In this document: in pieces, positions 1 through 6,819 of the stretch
Layout: the number at the start of each line of letters is the position of its first letter
Position numbering within the stretch: position 1 is the first letter of the stretch
DNA from: an uncultured Lacticaseibacillus sp.
GTDB lineage: Bacteria > Bacillota > Bacilli > Lactobacillales > Lactobacillaceae
DNA length: 64,000 nucleotides
Assembly: GCA_934370925.1 (NCBI GenBank)
Contig: CAKRNG010000005.1
Coordinates: 1-64,000, forward strand
Direction: 5' to 3'
Position numbers and translations under genes: made by a program
Notes under the pieces: generated by a model
Databases searched by the model: none
The model's input: only the letters and a program-made list of their open reading frames with translations
What the model was told of the DNA's origin: nothing

Positions 1-90
1 GCGACCATGATAAGCTTCAAAAGTATCTGTAATATGGATATTTGTATCTGTAATTCCGACTAATTTAAGTGTAGTATCTGAGAAGGACAT
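1..90 (-). CDS. ISL3-family transposase, N-terminal fragment cut by window edge
   Basis: The 30 codons visible at the left edge start MSFSDTTLKLVGITD and run off the window. This resembles, from memory, the N-terminus of ISL3-type transposases of lactobacilli, which begin with a short helical segment before a zinc-finger/HTH region. A GAGGAAA ribosome binding site sits 6 nt before the ATG at 90. The surrounding DNA is AT-rich compared with the genes after 1.1 kb, as expected for an insertion sequence. The terminal inverted repeat was not identified; the element end must lie between 91 and about 260. Most of the gene is outside the window, so intactness cannot be judged. Confidence 0.6.
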   Translation of the reverse strand, partial: MSFSDTTLKLVGITDTNIHITDTFEAYHGR

Positions 91-260
91 CTGAATTTCC
101 TCGCTTTGTTTAGGTTTAGTCGCTAAAAGCATAGCACTGAGGGAGACCAGGTGTCTTTTTTGTTTGTTATAAAAAAGGGCCTAGAATCCTTGATGTCGAT
201 TATTATCAACACCAAAAATTTTAGATCCAAAAGTCCTGATACCTCAGTCTGACTAACAAC

Positions 261-302
261 ATGCAAAAACGCCACAAGATTGTCATCTTGTGGCGTTTTT
301 GC
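261..302. terminator. Bidirectional terminator
   Basis: A perfect 10-bp stem (GCCACAAGAT / ATCTTGTGGC) with a 4-nt loop is flanked by A-run and T-run on both sides, so it can terminate in both directions. It separates the insertion-sequence remnant from the small-peptide locus and would end the minus-strand transcript of the peptide at 343-456. Confidence 0.85.
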
Positions 303-308
303 ATGTTG

Positions 309-395
309 AATTTGTTTGTAGTTATCATTAGGCCACCGTTCTTTAAACAGTAACTTCTGTCAGAGCGACACCCTTCGCGGGAGTGTCGTTCTTTT
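309..395. repeat. 87-bp direct repeat, copy 1 (overlaps small peptide gene)
   Basis: About 87 bp from AATTTGTTTGTAG to GTCGTTCTTTT are nearly identical to 868-955. On the plus strand it can form two hairpins, the second (GAGCGACACCC...GGGAGTGTCGTTC) followed by T residues, like a short terminated RNA. A possible plus-strand promoter is TTGCAT (299-304), 18 bp, TATCAT (323-328). On the minus strand it encodes the C-terminal 16 residues of the small peptide at 343-456. The layout resembles an antisense RNA overlapping the 3' end of a toxin mRNA. Confidence 0.7.
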
Positions 396-456
396 CACAC
401 CAAGATTGTAACACAACTACCATCACCAAATACGTAAAAATGACAAACATTTTCAC
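343..456 (-). CDS. Small hydrophobic peptide, possible type I toxin-like
   Basis: The 37-codon frame starts at GTG 456, 11 nt after AAGGA, or at ATG 450. It encodes one hydrophobic segment (MFVIFTYLVMVVVLQSW) followed by a polar tail KNDTPAKGVALTEVTV. A single membrane span with a charged tail is typical of type I toxins and holin-like peptides, but I do not recognise the family. The mRNA leader holds an inverted repeat (CTTTTGCCGA / TCGGCAAAG) just before the ribosome binding site, as often seen where toxin translation is restrained. The tail is encoded inside the 87-bp repeat. It could also be a chance frame. Confidence 0.4.
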   Translation of the reverse strand: MKMFVIFTYLVMVVVLQSWCEKNDTPAKGVALTEVTV

Positions 457-552
457 TGAATCACTTTCCTTAATTTGCTTTGCCGACTTTTGCAAATACG
501 CATAAAATCGGCAAAAGCGCCGTCTATTTCGCAAGCCAGTCGAGTTAGCATC

Positions 553-561
553 TGGTATACT
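553..561 (+). promoter_or_regulatory. Extended -10 promoter for the plus-strand small-peptide transcript
   Basis: TGGTATACT is an extended -10 element without a good -35. Transcription from about 568 would run through a strong ribosome binding site (AAAGAGGTGG, 608-617) to the terminator near 955. Confidence 0.45.
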
Positions 562-674
562 GACACCAGCAGAAGTGAATAGATGAAGAGCGGTGGTGCC
601 CGATTAGAAAGAGGTGGTGTCTATGGTAAAAGCCTGGATTCCAAAATCTGAACGAAAGGAGCACATGTTCATCG

Positions 675-845
675 ATGGTTGCTGCACTCGCAACAGTCAT
701 CGTTTGCCTCAGTGCGGTCGAGCTAATAATCCACAAGTTAACGCGCGTGGTCAAAAAGCTGACGAAATTGTTAAAAGCAATTTACGCACTGAAGCACGTA
801 CTCGGAAAATTCCGAGGAAAAAGGGCAAACAAAAAGCCGCACTAG
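675..845 (+). CDS. Small membrane-basic peptide (56 aa), function unknown
   Basis: From ATG 675 the frame encodes MVAALATVIVCLSAVELII, a membrane-span-like start, then a long lysine/arginine-rich amphipathic region, ending at TAG 843. The best ribosome binding sites serve other starts: ATG 623 (after AAAGAGGTGG) opens the +1 frame MVKAWIPKSERKEH and runs to 880 without hydrophobic content, and GAAAGGAG lies 3 nt before ATG 665 in that frame. Either the two frames are translationally coupled, or a one-base frameshift split a single small gene. Resemblance to holin-like toxins of lactobacilli is suggestive only. Confidence 0.35.
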   Translation: MVAALATVIVCLSAVELIIHKLTRVVKKLTKLLKAIYALKHVLGKFRGKRANKKPH

Positions 846-867
846 TCTTCGCCAAGATGATTGCGGC

Positions 868-955
868 AATTTGTTTGTAGTCGTCTCTAGGCCACCGTTC
901 TTTAAACGGTAACTTCTGTCAGAGTGGCACCCTTACCGGGAGTGTCGCTCTTTTT
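868..955. repeat. 87-bp direct repeat, copy 2 (terminator-like on plus strand)
   Basis: Second copy of the repeat at 309-395. The minus-strand frame still reads KSDTPGKGATLTEVTV to TAA at 902, with several coding differences from copy 1, but it is closed upstream by a stop at 965-967, so no complete peptide gene remains. On the plus strand, GAGTGGCACCC...GGGAGTGTCGCTC followed by TTTTT would terminate the transcript that starts near 568. The stretch 956-1115 holds nothing I can assign. Confidence 0.7.
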
Positions 956-1115
956 ACATCCCCATTATATCACACCCACCCGCCACGAAAAAGTCACCCA
1001 AATACATTCGTTAACCAACATGTAGCAACATCTGTCACAGCATGAACTCGTACGTCATTCTGTAGCGTTAATTCAATTACAAATCCCCCAGCTGATGCGT
1101 AGGATGTTGACGAAA

Positions 1116-1161
1116 CCGAATAAAAAGGCCGATTCCGCGTGGAATCGGCCTTTTTATTCGG
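1116..1161. terminator. Terminator of arcD-arcA
   Basis: A perfect 21-bp inverted repeat with a GCGT loop contains A- and T-runs in its arms (GGCCGATTCC / GGAATCGGCC core), giving a bidirectional intrinsic terminator 10 bp beyond the arcA stop. Confidence 0.95.
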
Positions 1162-1171
1162 CTACCTCAAT

Positions 1172-2422
1172 TTAGTATTCCACCGCATCCCGCCAGATTG
1201 GGCAAGTCATGCAGTGACCGCCGCCACGACCGCGACCCAGTTCGGCACTGGTGATGGTCACGACTTCGATACCGGCTTTCCGCAACGCCGTGTTGATTTG
1301 CGTGTTGCGGTCGTACGCCATCACGACGCCTGGACGTAGCGCAACGACATTGTTTCCGCTGTCCCACTGCTGGCGCTCGCTGATGTACATACTGCCGCTT
1401 GTCTCCACAACATGGAACTTCTTCAGGTTGAGCGCCTCCGCCACAACCTGCAAGAACGGTTCCTTCTCCTCAACGACCTGCAGTTTGCCGGAATCATCGA
1501 GGGGGTAGATGGAAAAGGTGTGCAGGTTGTCCACGATTTCGGGATAGGTCGTCACGATATCCCGGTCGGCGAAAGTGAACACGGTGTCCAGGTGCATCGC
1601 CGCCCGCAACTTCGGCATCCCCGCCACGATAACCCGGTTAGCTGCCTTGGACTTGAACAACGACCGCGCTACCTGCGTGATGGCCTGCCGGGACGTCCGT
1701 TCGCTCATCCCAATCAGCACGACGCCGTTCCCAATTGGCATCACGTCGCCACCTTCCAGCGTTGCCTGCCCCCATGACTGTTCAGGGTCACCCCACCAAA
1801 TATTGATATCTTCTTGCGCCAAACTTGGGTGGAACGTGTAGATGGCCTTCATCAGCAGCGTTTCGTCATGCCGAGCGGGCCAGTACAGCGAGTTGTACGT
1901 CATCCCATTGTAAATCCAGCACGTGGTGTCCCGCGTGTACAACGTATTTGGCAGTGGTGGCATCAAGTATTCGTTAATCCCCGTCGATTCGCGTGCCAAG
2001 GAAATGTAATCCGTTCGGTAGTCTGCCGGAAGTTCACGTGTCGACAGCCCACCAATCAAATATTCGGCGAGTATCTTGTTGTCCAGCGTCTCCAGGAAGG
2101 CACGCGTGCCTTCTACCAATCCGATACCGACTTCATTCGCCGTGATTTTGCGATCCAACAACCACTTTTTCGCTTCTGGAATCGCCAACGTTTCGGCTAG
2201 CAGCGCGTGCAGTTCCAGTACCTCTGTTCCGTTTGCCTCCAGCTTGGTCACGAAATCGAAGTGGTCGCGCTTGGCGTTCTGCACCCATGGCAGGTCATCG
2301 AATAATAAATCATAAATATTGGATGGCGTGAGCCGTTCGTGGGCTAATCCAGGTTTACATACCAACACTTTTCGCAGCTGACCGACTTCTGAATAAACGC
2401 CAAATCCGTTTGGTTGTGTCAT
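1172..2422 (-). CDS. arcA: Arginine deiminase, Pseudomonas-type
   Basis: This cytosolic enzyme hydrolyses arginine to citrulline and ammonia, giving acid protection. The 416-aa protein has the guanidino-modifying fold motifs FDDLPWV near residue 42, EGGDV near 222, HLDT near 276 and the C-terminal nucleophile motif GGGHCMTCP with the catalytic Cys at 404. From memory, the CMTCPI ending matches Pseudomonas ArcA (Cys 406 of 418 aa), whereas ArcA of most lactobacilli and streptococci ends around CMSMPL; this points to a different lineage and possible horizontal transfer. It lies 12 bp after arcD. No ornithine carbamoyltransferase (arcB) or carbamate kinase (arcC) is nearby, so citrulline may be the end product of this locus unless those genes are elsewhere. 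Confidence 0.95.
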   Translation of the reverse strand: MTQPNGFGVYSEVGQLRKVLVCKPGLAHERLTPSNIYDLLFDDLPWVQNAKRDHFDFVTKLEANGTEVLELHALLAETLAIPEAKKWLLDRKITANEVGIGLVEGTRAFLETLDNKILAEYLIGGLSTRELPADYRTDYISLARESTGINEYLMPPLPNTLYTRDTTCWIYNGMTYNSLYWPARHDETLLMKAIYTFHPSLAQEDINIWWGDPEQSWGQATLEGGDVMPIGNGVVLIGMSERTSRQAITQVARSLFKSKAANRVIVAGMPKLRAAMHLDTVFTFADRDIVTTYPEIVDNLHTFSIYPLDDSGKLQVVEEKEPFLQVVAEALNLKKFHVVETSGSMYISERQQWDSGNNVVALRPGVVMAYDRNTQINTALRKAGIEVVTITSAELGRGRGGGHCMTCPIWRDAVEY

Positions 2423-2434
2423 GGTAGTGCCTCC

Positions 2435-3877
2435 TTAAATTGAAATCCAGCCGGTAGCAAGCCCGACAATCGCGACCAGCGCCCCCACGGTGAGGACGAC
2501 CAGAATGACTTTTTCATAGTTCTTGAACAGTAACACCGCTTGTTCCCGACGCGCCTGGCGGTACAAAATCGTCGCCGGTGCCAGCAACAGACACGCCAGC
2601 AACATGAATTGCGTGCCCGCAGCGTAGAGGGAGAATGCGGTGTAAACGACCGCGATGGCTGCCGTAACCATCTCTGTGTGGCGGCGACGAGGCGCAATCC
2701 CTGCATAACCGTCACGTGTGCCCGCAATTTTCACGGCGTAGAGTGCGGTGAGGAAGAATGGCAATAGAGCCAACGTACTCGTCAGGTCCAGCGCGAAGTC
2801 TAGCGCGCCATCTGATGCGTATGTCGCCAGCAGAATCAGCTGCGTGAGGCCCGCTGACATTAATAATGCGTTCTTCGGGACCCCCTTAGCGGTTTCTTTG
2901 CTAATAAATTTCGGCATATCGCGATTCTTTGCGGCGGCGAATAACACTTCCGCCGACATCAGCGTCCACGCAAGGTAGGCACCAAGCACCGACACGATGA
3001 GACCAATACTAATGAGGATGCTCCCCCACGACCCGACGACCGTCTCCAGAATGCCGCCGAGCGATGGTTGCCGCAGTTGCGCCATCTCTTCACGTGGCAG
3101 AACCCCGTATGAAAGTAGTGTCACCAGCATCAGCAAGGTCAGCACGGAGAGAAAGCCAAGCACGGTTGCACGCCCGACATCTTTGCGACTCTTGGCGTAC
3201 CGGGAGTAGATGCTGGCCCCTTCAATTCCCAGGAACACGAACACCGTAATCAACATCGCGGCGCTCAGTTGTGAGAAAAGAGTCTCCTGACTTCCCGCTG
3301 GCGTCCCCATGAGGTTGTACATGAACACGTCCGGTTTGAACGCGAAGACAACGACTAAGAGGAATAGCGCGATGGGTACCAGTTTCGCAACCGTCGCAAT
3401 TGTGTTAATCGTGGTTGCCTGCTGCACACCACGCAGGATGAGCCAGACGAACAGCCAGATGAGAATTGACGACAGAATCAGCGCGAGCACCGTGTCCCCT
3501 TCACCTAGTGCCGGAAAGACCGTCCCCAGCGTGGATTTGATGAGAACCAGGTACGTCACGTTCCCCGCGCAGGCACTCGCCCAGAACCCGATGGCGGCGA
3601 TGAACCCCACATAATTACCGAACCCCGCCTTTGCGTAGGCGAACACCCCCGCATCAAGGTCAGGCTTGCGGATTGCCAACGACTGGAACACGAAGGCCAG
3701 CATCAGCATGCCGCACCCCGCAATGCCCCAGGACAGCAAGGTGCCATACACCCCCGTTGCCTCCGCAAATCGCCGTGGCAGCATGAAGATACCGGCACCA
3801 ATCATCGACCCAATGACCATCGCGGTGAGCGCGGGAAACCCGAGCTTCTCCGTGTTTTCGGTGTGATCTTCTTTCAA
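2435..3877 (-). CDS. arcD: Arginine/ornithine (or citrulline) antiporter
   Basis: An APC-superfamily membrane exchanger of about 480 aa with some 12-13 hydrophobic segments; the N-terminus has VIGSMIGAGIFMLPRR, the substrate-backbone motif of TM1. The family exchanges external arginine for internal ornithine; paired only with arcA it might exchange arginine for citrulline (inference). I place the start at TTG 3877 because AAGGGGG lies 8 nt upstream; an in-frame ATG at 3955 has no ribosome binding site. Its sequence recalls Pseudomonas ArcD, as arcA does ArcA, suggesting that the pair moved together. The leader is about 95 nt and contains a TTGAGG/CCTCAA hairpin. Confidence 0.9.
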   Translation of the reverse strand: MKEDHTENTEKLGFPALTAMVIGSMIGAGIFMLPRRFAEATGVYGTLLSWGIAGCGMLMLAFVFQSLAIRKPDLDAGVFAYAKAGFGNYVGFIAAIGFWASACAGNVTYLVLIKSTLGTVFPALGEGDTVLALILSSILIWLFVWLILRGVQQATTINTIATVAKLVPIALFLLVVVFAFKPDVFMYNLMGTPAGSQETLFSQLSAAMLITVFVFLGIEGASIYSRYAKSRKDVGRATVLGFLSVLTLLMLVTLLSYGVLPREEMAQLRQPSLGGILETVVGSWGSILISIGLIVSVLGAYLAWTLMSAEVLFAAAKNRDMPKFISKETAKGVPKNALLMSAGLTQLILLATYASDGALDFALDLTSTLALLPFFLTALYAVKIAGTRDGYAGIAPRRRHTEMVTAAIAVVYTAFSLYAAGTQFMLLACLLLAPATILYRQARREQAVLLFKNYEKVILVVLTVGALVAIVGLATGWISI

Positions 3878-3979
3878 AACGATAACCCCCTTTTGATAAG
3901 TGACGATGTTGCGTGATTGAGGCAGCTTATCCTCAAAAAACGTTTCCTGAATCATAACCAAAAGATATATCTTAATTTA

Positions 3980-4024
3980 ACTATACGAGGTTGCCCCAGA
4001 TACGTGCAACAATAATTGATTATT
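3980..4024 (-). promoter_or_regulatory. arcD-arcA promoter with adjacent palindrome
   Basis: TTGCAC (4004-4009), 18 bp, TATAGT (3980-3985) on the minus strand. Immediately upstream, 4011-4024 is AATAATTGATTATT, a palindrome except for its two centre bases, suitable as a regulator site (for example ArgR- or Crp-type; not distinguishable here). Confidence 0.65.
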
Positions 4025-4063
4025 ATTTTTAAAATTGGTGACGTTATTGTTTTGAGAGATAAA

Positions 4064-4112
4064 CAAAAACACCCCACAACAGGGAGACGTTTTCACGGTC
4101 GTTGTGGGGTGC
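4064..4112 (-). terminator. Terminator of the DUF2238-like gene
   Basis: CACCCCACAAC / GTTGTGGGGTG stem, followed on the minus strand by TTTTTGTTT. Confidence 0.85.
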
Positions 4113-4144
4113 TTTGGAGATTAATTTTTCCATTTAAATGCCGA

Positions 4145-4948
4145 CTATTTCCGCACCCGCTTTGGCACAAAATGGCGGATAAACCGAAAACGTTGCGTAT
4201 TCGACAACTCGTAGAAGTAAGCGAAAAGTGAAAAGACGACCGCACCAACCAGGTTGACGATTAAGTCTTTCATTGTGTCGTGGAGGCCGATGTCCAGATA
4301 GCCCCCCGGAACCGTGGTGACTTGTGTTTGCCCGTCACTGCCGCGATGGTAGATTTCAGTTTTCTCAATGTTCGGAATGTGAACACGCGTATCATCATCC
4401 CCCAATGCGACCGTGTTAATCTGCCGCACAATCCGGTCCTTTTGCATGTCCAGCCCGAGGTAGCTGTCCGCCGCGTACTCGCCGAACTCCCACAGAACGC
4501 CAATTGTCATTGAGAAGCTGAAGGTCAGAACGGCAACGAAAACGGCCGACAGCTTCAAATGCTTGACATTATGGTTCAGAAGCTCCACCAAAGACAACCC
4601 CACACCCGCAGCCAGAAATCCGTTCACCGTGTGCAATGCCGTATCCCAGAGCCGAAACGTGTTGTAGAAGTTGTGCATTTCACCTAGGATCATGGCGCTA
4701 AAGATAAAACAAATGATGAAGCCTTCAAACAGGTTCGGAATCTCGATGCGCAGCCACTTGGTAATCCCCCACGGAACGGCAAAACAGAGGAGCGCGAGGA
4801 GCAGAATCCCCACGCCACCCCACCGCTGAAGGTAAAGCTGATTCACCAACATCCCCAACGTCACCAGCCGAAACAAGACGTAAAGCCCCCGCGTCACCCG
4901 TTTAGCAGATGGCGTACTTAGGGTCATAAATTGCCAGACTTTGCGCAT
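4145..4948 (-). CDS. Multi-pass membrane protein, DUF2238/YjdF-like
   Basis: A 267-aa protein with about six hydrophobic segments: two near residues 20-60, others near 75-100, 110-135 and 145-165, and a last one near 225-245 before a basic C-terminus. Conserved-looking polar motifs inside or next to the membrane include EMHNFYN, WDTALHTVNG and LWEFGEYAAD, which fit the uncharacterised YjdF (DUF2238) family. The start at ATG 4948 is fixed by GAAGGAGGGGG 6 nt upstream; longer frames have no site. It is a single gene between two terminators. Function is unknown. Confidence 0.65.
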   Translation of the reverse strand: MRKVWQFMTLSTPSAKRVTRGLYVLFRLVTLGMLVNQLYLQRWGGVGILLLALLCFAVPWGITKWLRIEIPNLFEGFIICFIFSAMILGEMHNFYNTFRLWDTALHTVNGFLAAGVGLSLVELLNHNVKHLKLSAVFVAVLTFSFSMTIGVLWEFGEYAADSYLGLDMQKDRIVRQINTVALGDDDTRVHIPNIEKTEIYHRGSDGQTQVTTVPGGYLDIGLHDTMKDLIVNLVGAVVFSLFAYFYELSNTQRFRFIRHFVPKRVRK

Positions 4949-5006
4949 GTCGCCCCCTCCTTCACGCGAACAATCCTGGTGGCATACCGTGTTGCTTATC
5001 GTTATG

Positions 5007-5498
5007 TTAATTGTAACATGATGGATAGGGGGATGTGGGGAACAGGAATACCCCCGCGCCACCGTTAGATTTTTCATTTTCAACACCAACTTGTTCAAAG
5101 CCCGCGCGTTTGTAGACTTTAATAGCCCTATTGTTAAAACTAGCAACAGACAAGATGATGGTTTTGTAATCGGTGTGTTGTTTTACATATTCCTCAATCA
5201 CACGCATCAGTTCTAAACCCAGACCTTTACCTGTTAAAGCGGGCGTCATTCCCAACCCAACCTCAGTGCGCGTTTTATCTTCTGGATCTATACAAAAAAA
5301 GGCGACTAAATGCCCATCTTTATCTAAAATTTGAAAATAGTTATCGCGACGTTGATTTGGCGAAATGATTTCCTCATAATCTTCGAGATCATTTTCCATA
5401 TCATAAAATGAATATTCGCCATCGTAATGCCAATTATTGGCTATTTCCTCAGCATTACGCTGTTTCAACAAGTCAATGTTTGCAAAAATTTCGGTCAT
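5007..5498 (-). CDS. GNAT-family N-acetyltransferase
   Basis: This 163-aa protein has the GNAT acetyl-CoA fold: motif A around residues 80-100 (VGLGMTPALTGKGLGLEL) and the C-terminal NNRAIKVYKRAGFEQVG typical of RimI-like acetyltransferases. The substrate cannot be deduced. Its DNA is clearly more AT-rich than neighbours on both sides, so it may be a recent acquisition. The start ATG 5498 is preceded by a weak GGTGAAAG. The promoter upstream overlaps a LacI-type palindrome, implying its own regulation. Confidence 0.85.
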   Translation of the reverse strand: MTEIFANIDLLKQRNAEEIANNWHYDGEYSFYDMENDLEDYEEIISPNQRRDNYFQILDKDGHLVAFFCIDPEDKTRTEVGLGMTPALTGKGLGLELMRVIEEYVKQHTDYKTIILSVASFNNRAIKVYKRAGFEQVGVENEKSNGGAGVFLFPTSPYPSCYN

Positions 5499-5548
5499 CG
5501 TCTTTCACCGTTCATTCGAATGCGATTTTCCCGTACTTTGCATTATGC

Positions 5549-5577
5549 GTTATACCCCTTTTGCAAACGTTTGTAAA
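5549..5577 (-). promoter_or_regulatory. Promoter with overlapping LacI-like operator
   Basis: TTTACA (5572-5577), 17 bp, TATAAC (5549-5554) drives the GNAT gene. Bases 5560-5577 form TTTGCAAACGTTTGTAAA, a palindrome with one imperfect pair centred on CG, the shape of LacI/GalR-family operators, covering the -35 and spacer. No LacI-family regulator is in the window; it deviates from a CcpA cre site. Confidence 0.55.
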
Positions 5578-5623
5578 TGTAAAATTGCAAGACCAACTTA
5601 AATTATAAATATCTCGAACTGAA

Positions 5624-6103
5624 CTATCCAATCCCCTTCACATAAAAGTGGTCCATCGTCGTGTGTGGTCCCTCATGTAAGGGCGTCGGGATGCGTTTAT
5701 AACCTGACGTTTCGTACAAATGAATCGCCACACCCAAATTCGTGTGCGTCTCAAGATAGAGGGTTTGCCAACCAGCCACCCGCGCCGCTTCCTCACACGC
5801 CTGCAAAAGCTGCCGACCACCGTGTTGCCCGCGCGCATTGGGACTCAGGTACAACTTCTGCACCTCGGCAATCCCATTTTCAGGTTCATATTCCCCAAAC
5901 CCGATTCCACCAAGCACCTGACCCGCGTCATTCGTCGCAACAAGGTAGGCTCGGCCAGCCGCCTGGTAGAAACGGCTCAGATGGGCAAGTTCTGGATCAT
6001 AATACGCGGTGCCAGGCTGATTCAAATGCGCATCCGCCAAACACTGCCGAATGATTTGGTACAGTGGTGCATCGTCTTGTTCTTGAATCGGTCGTATGTT
6101 CAT
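5624..6103 (-). CDS. GNAT-family N-acetyltransferase
   Basis: The 159-aa protein begins MNIRPIQEQDD at ATG 6103, which has AAAGGAG 8 nt upstream. The acetyl-CoA binding region is near residues 75-100 (VQKLYLSPNARGQHGG), followed by an ETHTNLGVAIHLYETSGY stretch as in many small GNAT enzymes that acetylate amino-acid or antibiotic-like amines. Substrate unknown. It is separate from the neighbouring GNAT gene in composition (GC-rich) and sequence, so the two are not a recent duplication. Confidence 0.85.
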   Translation of the reverse strand: MNIRPIQEQDDAPLYQIIRQCLADAHLNQPGTAYYDPELAHLSRFYQAAGRAYLVATNDAGQVLGGIGFGEYEPENGIAEVQKLYLSPNARGQHGGRQLLQACEEAARVAGWQTLYLETHTNLGVAIHLYETSGYKRIPTPLHEGPHTTMDHFYVKGIG

Positions 6104-6146
6104 GATAATTCTCCTTTCTCGCGTCATGTTCCAACCCCGATTAACC

Positions 6147-6176
6147 ACGGTCCTCGGCGCCCTCCGCCGAGGACAA
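6147..6176. repeat. GC-rich palindrome family, copy 1
   Basis: GTCCTCGGCG (6150-6159), 5-nt loop, CGCCGAGGAC (6165-6174), flanked by CCACG and AAGC. It has no T-run and lies between the TetR stop and the GNAT start. Sister copies are at 9351-9381 and 10079-10109, and a diverged copy forms the terminator at 8612-8657. Confidence 0.8.
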
Positions 6177-6190
6177 GCATCGCACGACCG

Positions 6191-6727
6191 TCAATCGAAG
6201 CCAAACAGCACCCCCAGCATCGCCCCCATATTCGCTGGTGTCTCCCGCATTCCCTCGTCAATCCACTTCACTTCAATCGCCACCACCGCACCCGCTAAGT
6301 ACGTGGCGAAGTACGGATTGCGTCCACGTGCGGAGGCCAGGGAGTCAATGAAGTCCGCATTTGCCAAAAATGTGTAAACAGTTCGGAACGTGTCGATGAG
6401 TGTTGCCGTGAGTCCCGCCTGCACAAGCAAGCGGGTTTGCGCCGCGCGGTCAGCCGCAAACGCGAAGTACGTCGTCATGAGCGCGGAAAAGTTCAAGTGA
6501 CGCTTCCGGGGAACCCGCCGCAGATAGTTGCGCATGGCTAGTTCCTGAAAACGCGTAATGATGGTCTGGTAGGAATCAAAGTTGCGGTAATAATAGGTAC
6601 GGGACACCCCCGCTTCCCGGCACAATGCGGCAACCGTAATGTCCGTTAGCGGTTGGTCACGCAGCAGTCGTAACAGGGCTTCGTATATTTGCTTCAACTT
6701 CACGCGTTTCGTTTCTTCTGGCGACAT
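6191..6727 (-). CDS. TetR-family transcriptional regulator
   Basis: A 178-aa protein with an N-terminal TetR helix-turn-helix (residues about 28-55, ITVAALCREAGVSRTYYYR) and a C-terminal ligand-binding helical domain of the TetR_C type. It is divergent from a DHA2 drug-efflux gene, the usual arrangement for a local repressor that is released by the pump substrate. I favour ATG 6727, with CGGGAAG 9 nt upstream; GTG 6781 would lengthen it by 18 residues and leave only 38 bp between the genes. An imperfect GTAACC/GTTTAC inverted repeat at 6751-6778 could be its operator. Confidence 0.85.
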   Translation of the reverse strand: MSPEETKRVKLKQIYEALLRLLRDQPLTDITVAALCREAGVSRTYYYRNFDSYQTIITRFQELAMRNYLRRVPRKRHLNFSALMTTYFAFAADRAAQTRLLVQAGLTATLIDTFRTVYTFLANADFIDSLASARGRNPYFATYLAGAVVAIEVKWIDEGMRETPANMGAMLGVLFGFD

Positions 6728-6819
6728 GGTTAACAACTTCCCGGCTTTCTGTAACCTGTTGATTTCCTGATAGTTTACCACACCCTATACTCGCTTCATA
6801 CAGAAAAGCAGCGATACTT

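Noticed and set aside
1..260. Exact inverted-repeat end of the ISL3-type element
   Set aside because: Only one end is in the window and no convincing partner or 8-bp target duplication can be compared, so no boundary is given.
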